A stretch of DNA of 47,401 nt, taken from Pseudomonas sp. Root71. Lineage in GTDB: Bacteria > Pseudomonadota > Gammaproteobacteria > Pseudomonadales > Pseudomonadaceae. Each line of letters begins with the position of its first letter. Positions within the stretch are counted from its first letter, which is position 1. The position numbers and the translations under genes were made by a program. Positions 8,002 to 16,622 of the stretch are shown piece after piece. The stretch spans positions 52,130 through 99,530 of the forward strand of contig NZ_LMHY01000008.1 in NCBI RefSeq assembly GCF_001429045.1, read 5' to 3'. Under the pieces are notes generated by a model that saw only the letters and a list, made by a program, of their open reading frames with translations, was not told the origin of the DNA and did not search any database.

Positions 8002-9468
8002 ATGGATCTTTTAACCAACCTGCCCAGCTGGGACGACATCGAACGAAATTTCGACCAGAAATTCAATGCGTTGAATGAGGGCGTTGATAACGGCTTCCAA
8101 AGCGCCCACGACGGCTGGAACGGCTTTACCCGCCGCGTCAGCAACGGCGCCACTCAAGCCTACGGGTACGTGGGCGGGCATCGGATCGATAACGTCCGCC
8201 ACGCGATGGCCCTATCTGTCCCCATTATGCAGATGAACATCAGCCGCAAATGGGCGTCGATCAATATCAACGAAATTCTGCCGGTGTTGCTCAAACTGTT
8301 GTAGGAAGTTGTGATGATCGTGGGCGGTAGCGTGACGATCGGCGCAGCTCTGGGTGGAGCGGTTGGCTCGCTTGCCTTTGGTGCTGGCGCAGTGCCTGGC
8401 GCAGCAATCGGCGCCGGTGTCGGATTGCAGGTCGGTAATTTGATCATGGCAGCGCTGGGGTTGTACGCCATCACCGGTTATTTCTCGGCGGGAATCGGGC
8501 CCTGCCTATCCACGATATTTGAAGGTCTCTGTACCGCGTGGCAAGCGGAAGACGGCTTGAAAAATCCAGGCCTCGACCCGACTGGCGGTTCAGCGGCGAT
8601 GATCCAGGAACGCAAAGAACGCGCAGCCAGACAGTTGGCCCAAGGGCAAGAGCAATTGGTGTTGCTGCTACTGACGGCAATTGTCACCTATCTCACCCGA
8701 GGGCAGATGAAAGCGGGTGTGGTCAACAGCCTGGAAAGTATTGCGACGAGAAGTGCCAAGCTTCGATCAGAGATTTCCAACAAGCCGTTTGCTGTATGGC
8801 TCACGAAAAACGAAAAACTACTTTTGGAGCATCCGGAGCTACAGATTAGGGGAGTGACCTCGCTGGAGAGGCTTGCGAAGGAAAAGGAGATGCGTGAGTT
8901 CTATGCTCAGCAGGATCCGAAATTCGTGGCAGTCGAAAAACAGCGAGAGCTTGCTAAAACATTCAAGCCAGTAGGATTGAGTGACCAGCAAGTCGATGAC
9001 TATTTGCTTAGCGCAGAGGGGCAGAAATACTCAGCCAAACTAATTGCAGCAGACCCGACACTGACTGCTGAAGCGCTTTACAACAGGGCTCTTAATCAGA
9101 TCGCCTCAGGAAGCACTGTGCCAGTAACAACTCGTATGTCAACGCCGCTGGTGAAGGTCGTACCTCAGGGCGCAGAAGGAATTTCCGACTACTCGCCTTT
9201 TTTCACCACCATGGATGAGTTAAAGGCTGCAGCTAGAAGTGATAAAACTTTAGCCGATTCGCTCGGCCTACCGGTCCTCAGTGAAGACGCTAGATATTCA
9301 ATTTTTGAAATCACACCACTCGAGCCTACCGATGTTTTTGTTAGTAAGGTCGCGCCAACGGTAGAGTTCGGAGGTAAAATCACAAGAACTGGGGAAGCGG
9401 CGCAGTATTTAGTACCTAACAGAAATGAGTGGTCATCTGCTAAACTCATCGGCGAAATCGATAATTAG
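8002..9468 (+). pseudogene. Putative T6SS-linked toxin, interrupted by an in-frame amber codon
   Basis: The gene reads MDLLTNLPSW and onward for 100 codons, meets TAG at 8302-8304, and continues in the same frame to 9468. The intact paralogue at 40533-41993 has Lys at that position, so one base change (AAG to TAG) explains the break. The rest of the frame is open and alignable end to end (about 489 codons in all). The N-terminal region is followed by a glycine- and alanine-rich hydrophobic stretch typical of membrane hairpins. The C-terminal 100 residues end with a GGKITRTGEAAQYLVPN-like segment. An ATG at 8314 could start a truncated protein of 385 residues or fewer that lacks the N-terminal domain. 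The next gene starts 8 bases later and is probably its immunity gene. Toxin role is inferred from this layout. Confidence 0.72.
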
Positions 9469-9476
9469 GAATTGCC

Positions 9477-9791
9477 ATGAATATTCTAGCTTTAAAACAG
9501 AGCGCTATTGATCTTCGTGAGAAATTGGATTTTTACAAAGACAAAGATTCGGCCGCGCTAGCCTTATATCAACAGCTTGAACATTTAATATCAGCAGCTG
9601 AACGTGGAATGATCAAGGAAAAAATGCAAGCGAGAGATATTCCTGGATACCGTACCTTTGTCGAGTCAAATTTAGAGCAATACTCTGATCTTTCGAAAGC
9701 CTATAATAATTTCTTTATTGAACTGAATGATGGTAGAAATTCAGAGGCCTTCAAAATGTTACAAGAGATGTTAAGAAAAAGCAGATTATAA
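9477..9791 (+). CDS. Small immunity-like protein, partner of the upstream toxin
   Basis: A 104-residue acidic/helical cytoplasmic protein without signal or membrane segment. It shares the DIPGYR...EQYSDLSKAYNNFFIEL core with the broken copy at 10077-10395 and with the two genes at 39902-40132 and 40195-40524, all placed just downstream of a toxin of the same family. That repeated order is the reason to call it an immunity protein. Its start is 8 bases after the toxin stop, preceded by AGGAATTGCC. The gene is intact although the toxin is interrupted, as expected if protection is still under selection or was lost more slowly. I do not recognise a named family. Confidence 0.7.
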   Translation: MNILALKQSAIDLREKLDFYKDKDSAALALYQQLEHLISAAERGMIKEKMQARDIPGYRTFVESNLEQYSDLSKAYNNFFIELNDGRNSEAFKMLQEMLRKSRL

Positions 9792-9877
9792 GAATGCTTG
9801 AATCGTTTGCGTGCCTTGCCGCGACTGCTACAGCCAGTATGATATTTGGGATCAGCCAACTGTCTCGAAAAAGCGGC

Positions 9878-10074
9878 TAACGGTGATCTTGCGTCTTGAA
9901 TGATGTATCGCTGGCAAAGGAAACGATTCCCCCAGCATCGCCATTTATCTTGCCTCGGGCACCGTAGATGCAAACGAACGACCTGCAGTATCTCGACAAC
10001 CAATCTTGGCTATTCGCTTCCCACGCTCACATCGAGCAAAAGCCGCAAAACTCATTGTCGAAGTCGACAATTAG
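9878..10074 (+). pseudogene. Degenerate toxin tail from a tandem duplication
   Basis: The last codons before the next gene read AKLIVEVDN and stop, nearly the same as AKLIGEIDN at the end of the toxin at 9468, followed by the same TAGGAAT spacing to an immunity gene. Upstream, QYL occurs in another frame, so the copy has frameshifts. Bases 9878-9945 also resemble 10415-10478 behind the second immunity copy, which marks the repeat unit. It cannot make a functional protein. Confidence 0.6.
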
Positions 10075-10076
10075 GA

Positions 10077-10395
10077 ATGCATTTGGATACGTCATTATTG
10101 AAACAAGCAGCTCTGGATTTATGTAAAAAGCTTGAATTTTACAAGTTGACAGATCGCTCCGTACTAGCTTTGTACATACAGATGGAACCTTTAATTTCAG
10201 CAGCCGAAAATGAGATGATTCAGGAAAAACTCGAACCTCGAGATATCCCAGGCTATCGGCTGTATCGCTGATACAGATCTGCAACAATATGACGATCTCT
10301 CGAAAGCCTATAGTAAGTTCTATGTTGAAATTACCGACAGTAGGAATACGAAGGCATACAAGATTATCCAACAGATGCTAGACAAGGCTCCTTGA
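10077..10395 (+). pseudogene. Second immunity-gene copy, frameshifted
   Basis: The frame from ATG 10077 (MHLDTSLLKQAALDLCKKLE) matches the 9477-9791 gene through DIPGYR, then ends at a TGA at 10269-10271. The remaining homology, DLQQYDDLSKAYSKFYVEI to the end, continues in another frame and stops at 10393-10395. A small insertion or deletion near 10262 explains this. A 64-residue truncated product is possible. It is clearly diverged from the first copy, so the duplication is not recent. Confidence 0.8.
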
Positions 10396-10506
10396 TTTGA
10401 CAAAATAAACGACCTACCGGTGTCTTGCATCTTGGATGATCGGTCGCTGGCACAGGTACCGTACCGATGCCTTCCTCCCAAAAATGTGGTAGTCGTTTTT
10501 GATTTG

Positions 10507-10753
10507 TTATTTATCGCCTGTTTCCGAGCCAACCATTAGACCTTCCCGGCGCTGTTCGATGAGGCATGGCGGTTGCAAGAGTTGGCCGCAACACAGCTGT
10601 TGAACGGAAGTGGGAGTCATGTCCGCCACCTCTGTAATGACTTCAATTGGACATTTATAACCGAAGCGTTTACGAGGGCGAATATTCATTTGGTAGGAAA
10701 TGGCGTCCAAAAGCTTCCTGGCTGTGTACCGACAAGTCCGTACCCTTGGGCCA
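10507..10753 (-). mobile_element. IS30-family transposase remnant, C-terminal end
   Basis: Minus-strand frames give PKGTDLSVHSQE and then, after a frameshift, LDAISYQMNIRPRKRFGYKC. This is the conserved end of IS30 transposases (KGTDLS...LN.RPRK.LG.K.P). The rest of the transposase is missing: at 10753 the sequence changes to an IS66 transposase fragment. Non-functional. Confidence 0.82.
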
Positions 10754-11234
10754 CTACTGTAAATTCGGCGCCGGCGCCTGGATCAGTGTTTCGCACTGCC
10801 GGCAGGCCCATTTCCCCCGAACGTGCTGTTCGACGGTGAACACGCCCGGCGTGTAGTCCAGCTTCTCGCTGACGTCTTCACCGATGCGCTGAAGCTGGCA
10901 GCCGCAAGCGCACTGAGTGTTGTCCGGCTCGTGATGGATCACAGTGCGTGGGAACTGCAACGAAAGCCGGCAATGTTGCGGGTGATTGATCCCGGTAAAT
11001 CGGTAGCCACTTGCGGATCACGTTGGCGCTGATGCCGTGATGATGGCTACGCTGGAAATCGTCGCCCCGGGTTGCAGGCATTCCTGGACGACCTGGGCTT
11101 TGAATGGTTTGGGGTAAGAGCTTCGTTGGCGCATGAAAATCATGGTGATAAGGGCGATCGCGTCCGCTTAAAAATATGCGGACACCATCGCCCCTGATGC
11201 TGGAGTTCGGTAGATGACTTGGCCGCACGCTTAC
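10754..11234 (-). mobile_element. IS66-family remnant: end repeat, tnpA start and tnpC fragment
   Basis: From the right: an IS66-type end reading GTAAGCGTGCGGCC inward at 11234-11210; a TnpA start at 11143 (MIFMRQRSSYPKPFKAQVVQ) that frameshifts before HGISANVIRKWLPIY; and then, after a deletion that removed tnpB, the zinc-binding part of TnpC (CACGCQLQRIGEDVSEKLDY, then VRGKWACRQCETLIQAP). The fragment stops abruptly at the IS30 remnant. Non-functional debris. Confidence 0.85.
11152..11193. repeat. Inverted repeat inside the IS66 remnant
   Basis: Arms of 16 bases (11152-11167 and 11178-11193) match with two mismatches around the AT-rich loop TTAAAAATAT. It lies between the IS end and the tnpA start and is probably part of the element's own leader. 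Confidence 0.7.
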
Positions 11235-11341
11235 TTGACGTCGCCATTCACCTACAGGTTGCCGTTTACAGTGACCTACGGGATATCCAGAGTCGCTGAA
11301 GGTACCTTCACCACCTGTTCACCGGCTTCAAGCGTGATACT
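11235..11341 (-). pseudogene. Remnant resembling a phage or VgrG spike C-terminus
   Basis: The minus-strand frame reads SITLEAGEQVVKVPSATLDIP, stop, VTVNGNL, stop, VNGDVK, stop. Both inner stops are TAG where CAG (Gln) would fit the repeating pattern of such beta-stranded tail proteins. The IS66 end abuts directly, so insertion may have ended the gene. Upstream (11342-11480) only short protein-like scraps in mixed frames remain. The rest of the gap to 11788 shows nothing I can name. Confidence 0.4.
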
Positions 11342-11788
11342 CCGGCCAGGCGGTTAGGGGTTATTTCGTGTCGGGCTGTGATCAGGTAGTTGCCACCGTG
11401 CAAGCACCCACGTTGTAATTTTTCAAGTTGAAAAACTCGAGGGGCGTGGCTGTATAAAGGTCGTCAGGCTTACTTGATGAAAGCTACAAGACCTTGCGCC
11501 GTTGCCTACGGTTACGCCAGAATCCGCCGGCTTGTGCGCCTGGGGCCCGCTCGGTAACTTGATTCGCATCACTGCCCATCAGTGATCGGGTTTAGCAGCC
11601 CGTTGATGTCAAGACGCATGATGTCTCTATCAAACAGGTATCCCATACCTGCACTTGATGGTGGCTGTGCGCAGGGCGCTTCGGCGCGCCGATTTCTTGG
11701 CTCATCGGTCTGCTAACCTGCGCACAGCTGCCTCCCCATCGTTTAGCAGCGAACGGGTTGTAGCCTCACTCTTATGAGGATAGAGCCA

Positions 11789-12148
11789 ATGTTCAAGGTC
11801 ACCCCCAACCCGCCGGACACCGATCCGGCATCCCCGTACGAACCCGACTCAAACAAACTCAACGAAGCCGCCGAGCGCGCCCTCGATTTCCACTTCCCCT
11901 CGACTGCCGATATCAAAGCCACGCCGCGTACGGTCAGCACTCTGTTTGCCGTCGACCCGCAGGTCGATACCGAAACCTTGGTGGTTTACCTGGTGGAGAC
12001 GTTGGCCTCGGTGGATGTGATGGTCCACCAGTTGGTGGATCATCTGGATGGAGAGTCGCGCAATGCGCTGCTGGGGATTTCCAACAGTGTGATGTTGGCG
12101 GAGATCACGGCGAATCGGGTGCTGGATCAGATTGATCCGCCTGCGTAG
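11789..12148 (+). CDS. DUF6124-type small conserved Pseudomonas protein
   Basis: A 119-residue soluble protein with the MFKVTPNPP start typical of a family that I know as DUF6124, common and often multicopy in fluorescent pseudomonads. The first 40 residues are Pro-, Asp- and Ser-rich. The rest is helical, with a Leu-rich section (ETLVVYLVETLASVDVMVHQLVDHL). The ATG at 11789 is chosen over the ATG at 11774 because GAGGA lies at a proper distance ahead of it. It stands alone between the decayed region and the T6SS operon and has no known role. No evidence ties it to secretion. Confidence 0.75.
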   Translation: MFKVTPNPPDTDPASPYEPDSNKLNEAAERALDFHFPSTADIKATPRTVSTLFAVDPQVDTETLVVYLVETLASVDVMVHQLVDHLDGESRNALLGISNSVMLAEITANRVLDQIDPPA

Positions 12149-12204
12149 GTTCGGTTCACTTGAGAGAGTGGGTTGCTCACGGTGATGCGCGGCGGTTTTT
12201 TTTG

Positions 12205-12246
12205 GGCTGCTGCGCAGCCAACGGGGGCAAGCCCCCTCGCCACAGG
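12205..12246. repeat. REP-type hairpins between convergent genes
   Basis: Two adjacent stems are visible: GGCTGC/GCAGCC (12205-12219) and GGGGGC AA GCCCCC (12223-12236), the latter followed by TCGCCACAGG and T5. This is a familiar P. fluorescens-group REP. It lies where the plus-strand DUF6124 gene and the minus-strand tssA gene converge and could end transcription from either side. Confidence 0.75.
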
Positions 12247-12273
12247 TTTTTCAGCGTTTGTGCTGATAGCTCA

Positions 12274-13371
12274 TCAGGACTTCGCCTCCTTGGTCCCCAG
12301 CACATCGCGAATGTTGTCCACCACATTGCTGTCCTTGATCACATCATTGAGCCAACCCTCGAGCGGCATGTTGCCCCATTTGATCGCGCGTTCGATCAGG
12401 TAGGGGACGGGGCTCTGGGGTTCGGTCTGCTTGAAGAACTGCGCGATGCCAGCCAGCAGGGTGAACGCTTCGTCGCGGGTTTGCGGAGTGGTGCGCAGCG
12501 GCGTGACGGGGATGTCTTGCTGGGTCTGGGTCATTGCGGCACCTGCAGGTTGTGCGCCAGCGCTTTCGGCGACGGTCGGGGTGGGCGCGACAGGGGCCGG
12601 GTTCAGTTCGATACCGCGATCCTTTAGCAGTTTCTCGGCCAGTTGCCCGGCGCGGGACAGCACGTCATGGAGCCCGGCAAAACTCGGCGCGTCGTGGCCG
12701 AACAGCCTGTCGGCAGTGCTCTGCAGTTGCTGGCAGGCCTTCAGGCTGGCGGCGATTTCGCTGGCTTTCTGGCGCAGGTGATCGGAGTCGGTCAGCACCA
12801 CCGAACGCTGGAACACCTCGGCGTTGATCTTGCCTTCGTCGAGGGCGGCGCGCATGGCCTGGGGGTTCTGCAACGCCAGGTTTTCGACATGCCGGGATTC
12901 GTCATAACGCAGCAGGCCGTACTGTTGGCCCTGGGTGATCGGCAGTCCGCCCACCACATCCGTCAGGGTGGTTTTCATCCACGCCAGGCGGGCAGCGCGT
13001 TCATCGACCCCATCCTCGAGGGAAGGGAAGAGGCCGGTCCAGAAATTGTCCAGCAGGCGTTCGGCCAGGGTCAGACCGAAGGTGATACCGGTGAAATGGT
13101 ACTTGTGCGCCAGGGCTTCGCTGAGCCAGGCGACGAGCATCAGGTCCTTGCTCTGTCGAGCCAGGCCCTGGGCTGCCAGGGTGAGGGTCAGATCCCAGTC
13201 GGATGACTTCAGATCGGTTTGCCAGTCACCCTGGGTCAGGTAATCGGGGTCTGCTCGCCGTGCTTCTTTCACCTGATCGAACAAGGTGGAAAAGCTCAGG
13301 TCTTCGCCGCTCCCCTCATTGATGGGCGCGGTCAGTTCGGCCAGCGAAAGGTCGTTGAGAAATTCAGACAT
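12274..13371 (-). CDS. tssA: T6SS assembly cap protein TssA, short type
   Basis: TssA primes and coordinates sheath and tube polymerisation at the baseplate. This 365-residue protein has the ImpA N-terminal domain (about residues 1-130, with DYLTQGDWQTDLKSSDWDLT), a helical middle, a Pro/Ala/Thr-rich linker near 260-300, and a compact C-terminal domain with RDEAFTLLAGIAQFFKQTEP and SPVPYLIERAIKWG. There is no long hydrophobic C-terminus, so it belongs to the short TssA class. The partner of that class is probably the first gene of this operon. It is the last gene of the T6SS operon, 94 bases after hcp, behind a likely partial terminator. Confidence 0.92.
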   Translation of the reverse strand: MSEFLNDLSLAELTAPINEGSGEDLSFSTLFDQVKEARRADPDYLTQGDWQTDLKSSDWDLTLTLAAQGLARQSKDLMLVAWLSEALAHKYHFTGITFGLTLAERLLDNFWTGLFPSLEDGVDERAARLAWMKTTLTDVVGGLPITQGQQYGLLRYDESRHVENLALQNPQAMRAALDEGKINAEVFQRSVVLTDSDHLRQKASEIAASLKACQQLQSTADRLFGHDAPSFAGLHDVLSRAGQLAEKLLKDRGIELNPAPVAPTPTVAESAGAQPAGAAMTQTQQDIPVTPLRTTPQTRDEAFTLLAGIAQFFKQTEPQSPVPYLIERAIKWGNMPLEGWLNDVIKDSNVVDNIRDVLGTKEAKS

Positions 13372-13397
13372 GGGAAACTCTGATCAGACTAAAAGAA

Positions 13398-13448
13398 CAC
13401 CGCGCCCGCCGGGCAGGCACGGTGCCGAAAACGAGCCGCGTGCGCGGC
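13398..13448 (-). terminator. Stem-loops and probable leaky terminator after hcp
   Basis: Read on the minus strand, three stems occur in order: GCCGCG/CGCGGC (13448-13435), GGCAC/GTGCC (13426-13416) and GCCCG/CGGGC (13414-13404). The last is enclosed by an outer CACCG/CGGTG pair and is followed by TTCTTTT. This would end part of the transcripts after hcp and reduce tssA expression relative to hcp. Confidence 0.5.
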
Positions 13449-13465
13449 CCGTCATTGCAACGGTG

Positions 13466-13984
13466 TTATGCGAAAACCTTGTTCGCGGTGCGATCCCAGC
13501 CACCGGTGACGTTACCGCCGCCCTGGCCATCGGCACGGCTCTGCTGGGTGTAGGTGGTCTTGATGCGGGCGAAGTTGAAGCTGATTTCTTCGATCGGCAG
13601 ATCGCCAACCGATTTGTCTTCACCGTTCTGGCTGCCACCGGCGACTGCTTTGACCGACGACACCACGACTTCTTCCAGGTTGATGGTCAGGTAGGTGACC
13701 TTGTCACCACCGGCACGGTTCACGTTCAACTGGATCTTGGCGATGTGCGTGCCTTTGCAGCAGGCTTCGAACAGCTTGGCGGAAGCCTTGTCCACGGCTT
13801 TGCGGATGCTGAAGTCGCTCAACGCAACACGCTCCGACGAAGCACCGCCCGATGAGCTGGCCGTCGCGGAAGTCGCCTGGGTTGCGCCGTACTCGTAGCC
13901 CAGCACTTCGATCCAATCCTTGTGTTTGTCGTCCAGAACTTCACCTGGAATGCCGTCGATCTGGATGTATGCGTCAAATGCCAT
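13466..13984 (-). CDS. hcp: T6SS inner tube protein Hcp (TssD)
   Basis: Hcp hexamers stack into the tube that carries effectors and is itself secreted. The 172-residue protein opens with MAFDAYIQIDGIPGEVLDD and keeps the family core (SDFSIRKAVDKASAKLFEACCKG, IEEISFNFARIKTTYT). A Ser/Ala/Gly-rich loop at about residues 36-52 is an insertion that could face the lumen or the outer surface. A good AAGGAG lies 9 bases before the ATG. It is separated by 163 bases from the upstream gene and 94 bases from tssA, the two largest gaps in the operon, each with stem-loops, suggesting its own mRNA dosage. Confidence 0.96.
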   Translation of the reverse strand: MAFDAYIQIDGIPGEVLDDKHKDWIEVLGYEYGATQATSATASSSGGASSERVALSDFSIRKAVDKASAKLFEACCKGTHIAKIQLNVNRAGGDKVTYLTINLEEVVVSSVKAVAGGSQNGEDKSVGDLPIEEISFNFARIKTTYTQQSRADGQGGGNVTGGWDRTANKVFA

Positions 13985-14147
13985 TTCTATTTTCTCCTTA
14001 CCTTCATTTAAAGGGATGTCACCTGCAAACAGGTCGCAGCCCTTCGTTTTAACCTCTTCGAAACAATCAACAGAGGTGTCTTATGCCGGCCCGGGCCTCT
14101 CGTCGAGATGACCCGGATACCGGTATTTCTTCACAAGGCGCGCATGC
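13985..14147 (-). promoter_or_regulatory. Leader region of hcp
   Basis: On the minus strand this gap holds a stem ACCTCT/AGAGGT (14077-14052, 14-base loop), a perfect 5-bp stem ACCTG/CAGGT (14034-14021) and then the AAGGAG ribosome site. I found no convincing -35/-10 pair. Processing or an internal promoter are both possible. Confidence 0.4.
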
Positions 14148-16622
14148 TCAGTTGAGTGCCCGCACTTCGATTTCTACTCGCCGGTTAGGCTCAAGGCAGC
14201 GGATCAGCAGGGCCCTTGGCTGCTGCATGTCGCACTTGACCAAGGGCTTGTTGCTGCCTTCGCCGACGGCTTCGACCAGCTCGCCGGGTACGCCTTTGCC
14301 CACCAGGTAGGTCTTGATGGTTTGTGCCCGCTGTTTGGAAACCTGCAGGTTGCCCTGGGGATCGCCGAGCTGGTCGGCGTGCCCGGCGATAATGATTTTT
14401 CCGATGTTCGGGGTGCTGAGCAGCTTGCCGGCGATCGCGCTGAGCTGGCTCTGGCCTTCAGTCTTCAGGCTCTGGAAGTCCGCACGGGCGAAAGCGAACA
14501 GGGTGTCCGACTCCAGCGTGATGGTTTCGATCGAGCGCAACGACTGGGTCAGCAGGCTGTTGATGTAGTTTCGCGAGCTGGAGATCAGGAACGCGTTGTC
14601 GAGGATCCGCGGCACGTCCGGCTCGTGGATCTGGTCGCTGTAGAAATTGATCTGACGGCTGGCGAACTCATAGTCCGAAGCGGCGACACTGGCATTGCCG
14701 ACCTGACGGGCAATCGCCGGGTACCAGTAATCCGGGATTTTCGCTTTCAGGAACGCCGGGTCGGCCTTTTCCCGTTGTGCACGGGACAACATGACGTAGG
14801 TGTCCAGCGTTGCCTTGCCGAAACCGGCGATGGATTGCGCCCGGTTGTCATTGGGCAGGGCCTTGGGTTCGACGCTGTCCACGCCGGTCACGGGCATCAA
14901 CTCTTTGGCGTTGCGCTGATAGACCTTGAGCGTGGTCAGCAAATACAACGAGCGGGTCAGGTTGTCGGCCGTGGGCTTGAGCATCACGCTTTCCAGGCGG
15001 TCGAAGTAGCGGCTGCGCACCAGTGGTTCTACCTTGTGGCCTTGATAGAGCCCCAGGCGCATGCGCAGCGGCACACCTTCGTCGTGATGCTGCGCGTAGT
15101 AGTGCGCGGTCCAGAAGCGCAGGCGATCGAGGGTTTGCCAATCGGTGTACTGAGCGGGTACAGAACGGTTGTCGATGCCAGCCTGGGTCAGTTCTGCCGA
15201 GAGGCTTTGCAGGGTGTTTTTGTTGTTGACGTATGACCAGCCCAACAGGCTGCACAGCAGCACCGCGACCAGTGCGGCACCGCCGATCCAGGTCGCCCGG
15301 CGCCGACGCTCGCGGTGGTTGGTGGTGTACAGCGCCACCAGATGCTGGTCGGGAATGATGACCTTGCGGAACAGACTGTTGATGAACAACGGGCGCGTCT
15401 GCGCGTGACCGTTGGCGATCTCCCGATCACCTTCCAGGGAAAAGCGCTCGGTCACCTGACGTGCGTGTCCGCCCAGTTCCGGCTGGTCTGCGTCCAGTGC
15501 ACTGGTGAAATAGAAGCCGCGCAGCAGTTCCGCACTTTGATAAGGGTTGGCGCGCAACAGGGCATCGACGAACAGCTGAAGCCGTGGCTTGAGGGCTGCC
15601 AGTTCCAGCGGGAACCGATACACCGCCGAATCCTGCCGGGTGATCTGGATGTCTTGAGTGACCAACTGCTGGCTCGCCACCTGGTGCCAATAGCTGACCA
15701 GCTCGTCCATCGCGACGCCGAAACGCTGCCCCCAGTCGGCCTGCTCATAGCCCTTGTGGGAGAAAGTCTTGCCCATGACTTCGCCGCGTGCGGTTTCATC
15801 GAGTTGGCGATAGAAGGGCGCGAAACCCGGCACCAGGTCGCACTTGGTGAACACCAGGTACACCGGCAGGCGCACTTCCAGCAGGGCATGGGTTTCCTGG
15901 ATGCGTTCGCGCAGGCGCTTGGCGATGCGCTCCTGATCTTCGAGCGAGGCTTGCAGGATGTCGTGGATGCTGACGGTGACGATCAGGCCATTGAGCGGCC
16001 GGCGCTGGCGATGCTGGCGCAGCAGTTGGAGGAACGCGCGCCATTTGCCGGCCTCTTCCTGGTTGTTCATGTAGCGGCCGGCGGTGTCCAGCAGCACCGC
16101 TTCGGAGCTGAAGAACCAGTCGCAATTGCGGGTGCCACCCAGGCCGGCGACTCGCACGCCCTCACGCTCGGCGTAAGGGAAGTTGAGGCCCGACTGGTAG
16201 AGCATGGTGCTTTTGCCCGCTGCTGGCTGACCGACCACCAGGTACCAGGGCAGGGCATACAGCGCATCCTTGGGGTTGCTGCCCCGTGGCTTGTTGCTGT
16301 GCAAGCGCTCGATACTCTGCAACAGACGCTCGCGCAACAGGCTGACTTCTTCGCGATCCGCCGGGCTCGCGTTCAACACCGCCTGATCGGCATCCTCGCG
16401 CAGCAGGCCTTCGAGGTTGTGATGCCGGGACACGCCCCGATAGAGCAGCAGCACATAACCGGCGGACAGCACCAGGAACACACCGATGCCGGTCAGCAGG
16501 CTGTTGAGCGAACTGAAATCAAATGCACGCCCGAGGCCCCACACCACGAAGATCGTGAGGAAAAAGCACACCCCCAGGATGTAGGGTTGATAGCGCAAGA
16601 AGTAATACTTGATCTTGTTCAT
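14148..16622 (-). CDS. Second TssM/IcmF-like protein fused to an OmpA peptidoglycan-binding domain
   Basis: An 824-residue inner-membrane protein. Two membrane segments lie near residues 13-60, a TssM-type NTPase domain follows with Walker A GQPAAGKST at 131-139 and LLDTAGRY near 177, and a third membrane segment is at about 443-466. After a periplasmic stretch related to TssM, residues about 700-822 form an OmpA-like domain with GHADQLGD (747-754) and NRRVEIEV (813-820). The family's periplasmic C-terminal half is thus replaced. It probably anchors the membrane complex to peptidoglycan, a job other systems give to TssL or TagL. It starts inside the tagF stop (ATGA) and is followed by hcp. 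It is shorter than, and diverged from, the full TssM in this operon. Confidence 0.85.
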   Translation of the reverse strand: MNKIKYYFLRYQPYILGVCFFLTIFVVWGLGRAFDFSSLNSLLTGIGVFLVLSAGYVLLLYRGVSRHHNLEGLLREDADQAVLNASPADREEVSLLRERLLQSIERLHSNKPRGSNPKDALYALPWYLVVGQPAAGKSTMLYQSGLNFPYAEREGVRVAGLGGTRNCDWFFSSEAVLLDTAGRYMNNQEEAGKWRAFLQLLRQHRQRRPLNGLIVTVSIHDILQASLEDQERIAKRLRERIQETHALLEVRLPVYLVFTKCDLVPGFAPFYRQLDETARGEVMGKTFSHKGYEQADWGQRFGVAMDELVSYWHQVASQQLVTQDIQITRQDSAVYRFPLELAALKPRLQLFVDALLRANPYQSAELLRGFYFTSALDADQPELGGHARQVTERFSLEGDREIANGHAQTRPLFINSLFRKVIIPDQHLVALYTTNHRERRRRATWIGGAALVAVLLCSLLGWSYVNNKNTLQSLSAELTQAGIDNRSVPAQYTDWQTLDRLRFWTAHYYAQHHDEGVPLRMRLGLYQGHKVEPLVRSRYFDRLESVMLKPTADNLTRSLYLLTTLKVYQRNAKELMPVTGVDSVEPKALPNDNRAQSIAGFGKATLDTYVMLSRAQREKADPAFLKAKIPDYWYPAIARQVGNASVAASDYEFASRQINFYSDQIHEPDVPRILDNAFLISSSRNYINSLLTQSLRSIETITLESDTLFAFARADFQSLKTEGQSQLSAIAGKLLSTPNIGKIIIAGHADQLGDPQGNLQVSKQRAQTIKTYLVGKGVPGELVEAVGEGSNKPLVKCDMQQPRALLIRCLEPNRRVEIEVRALN

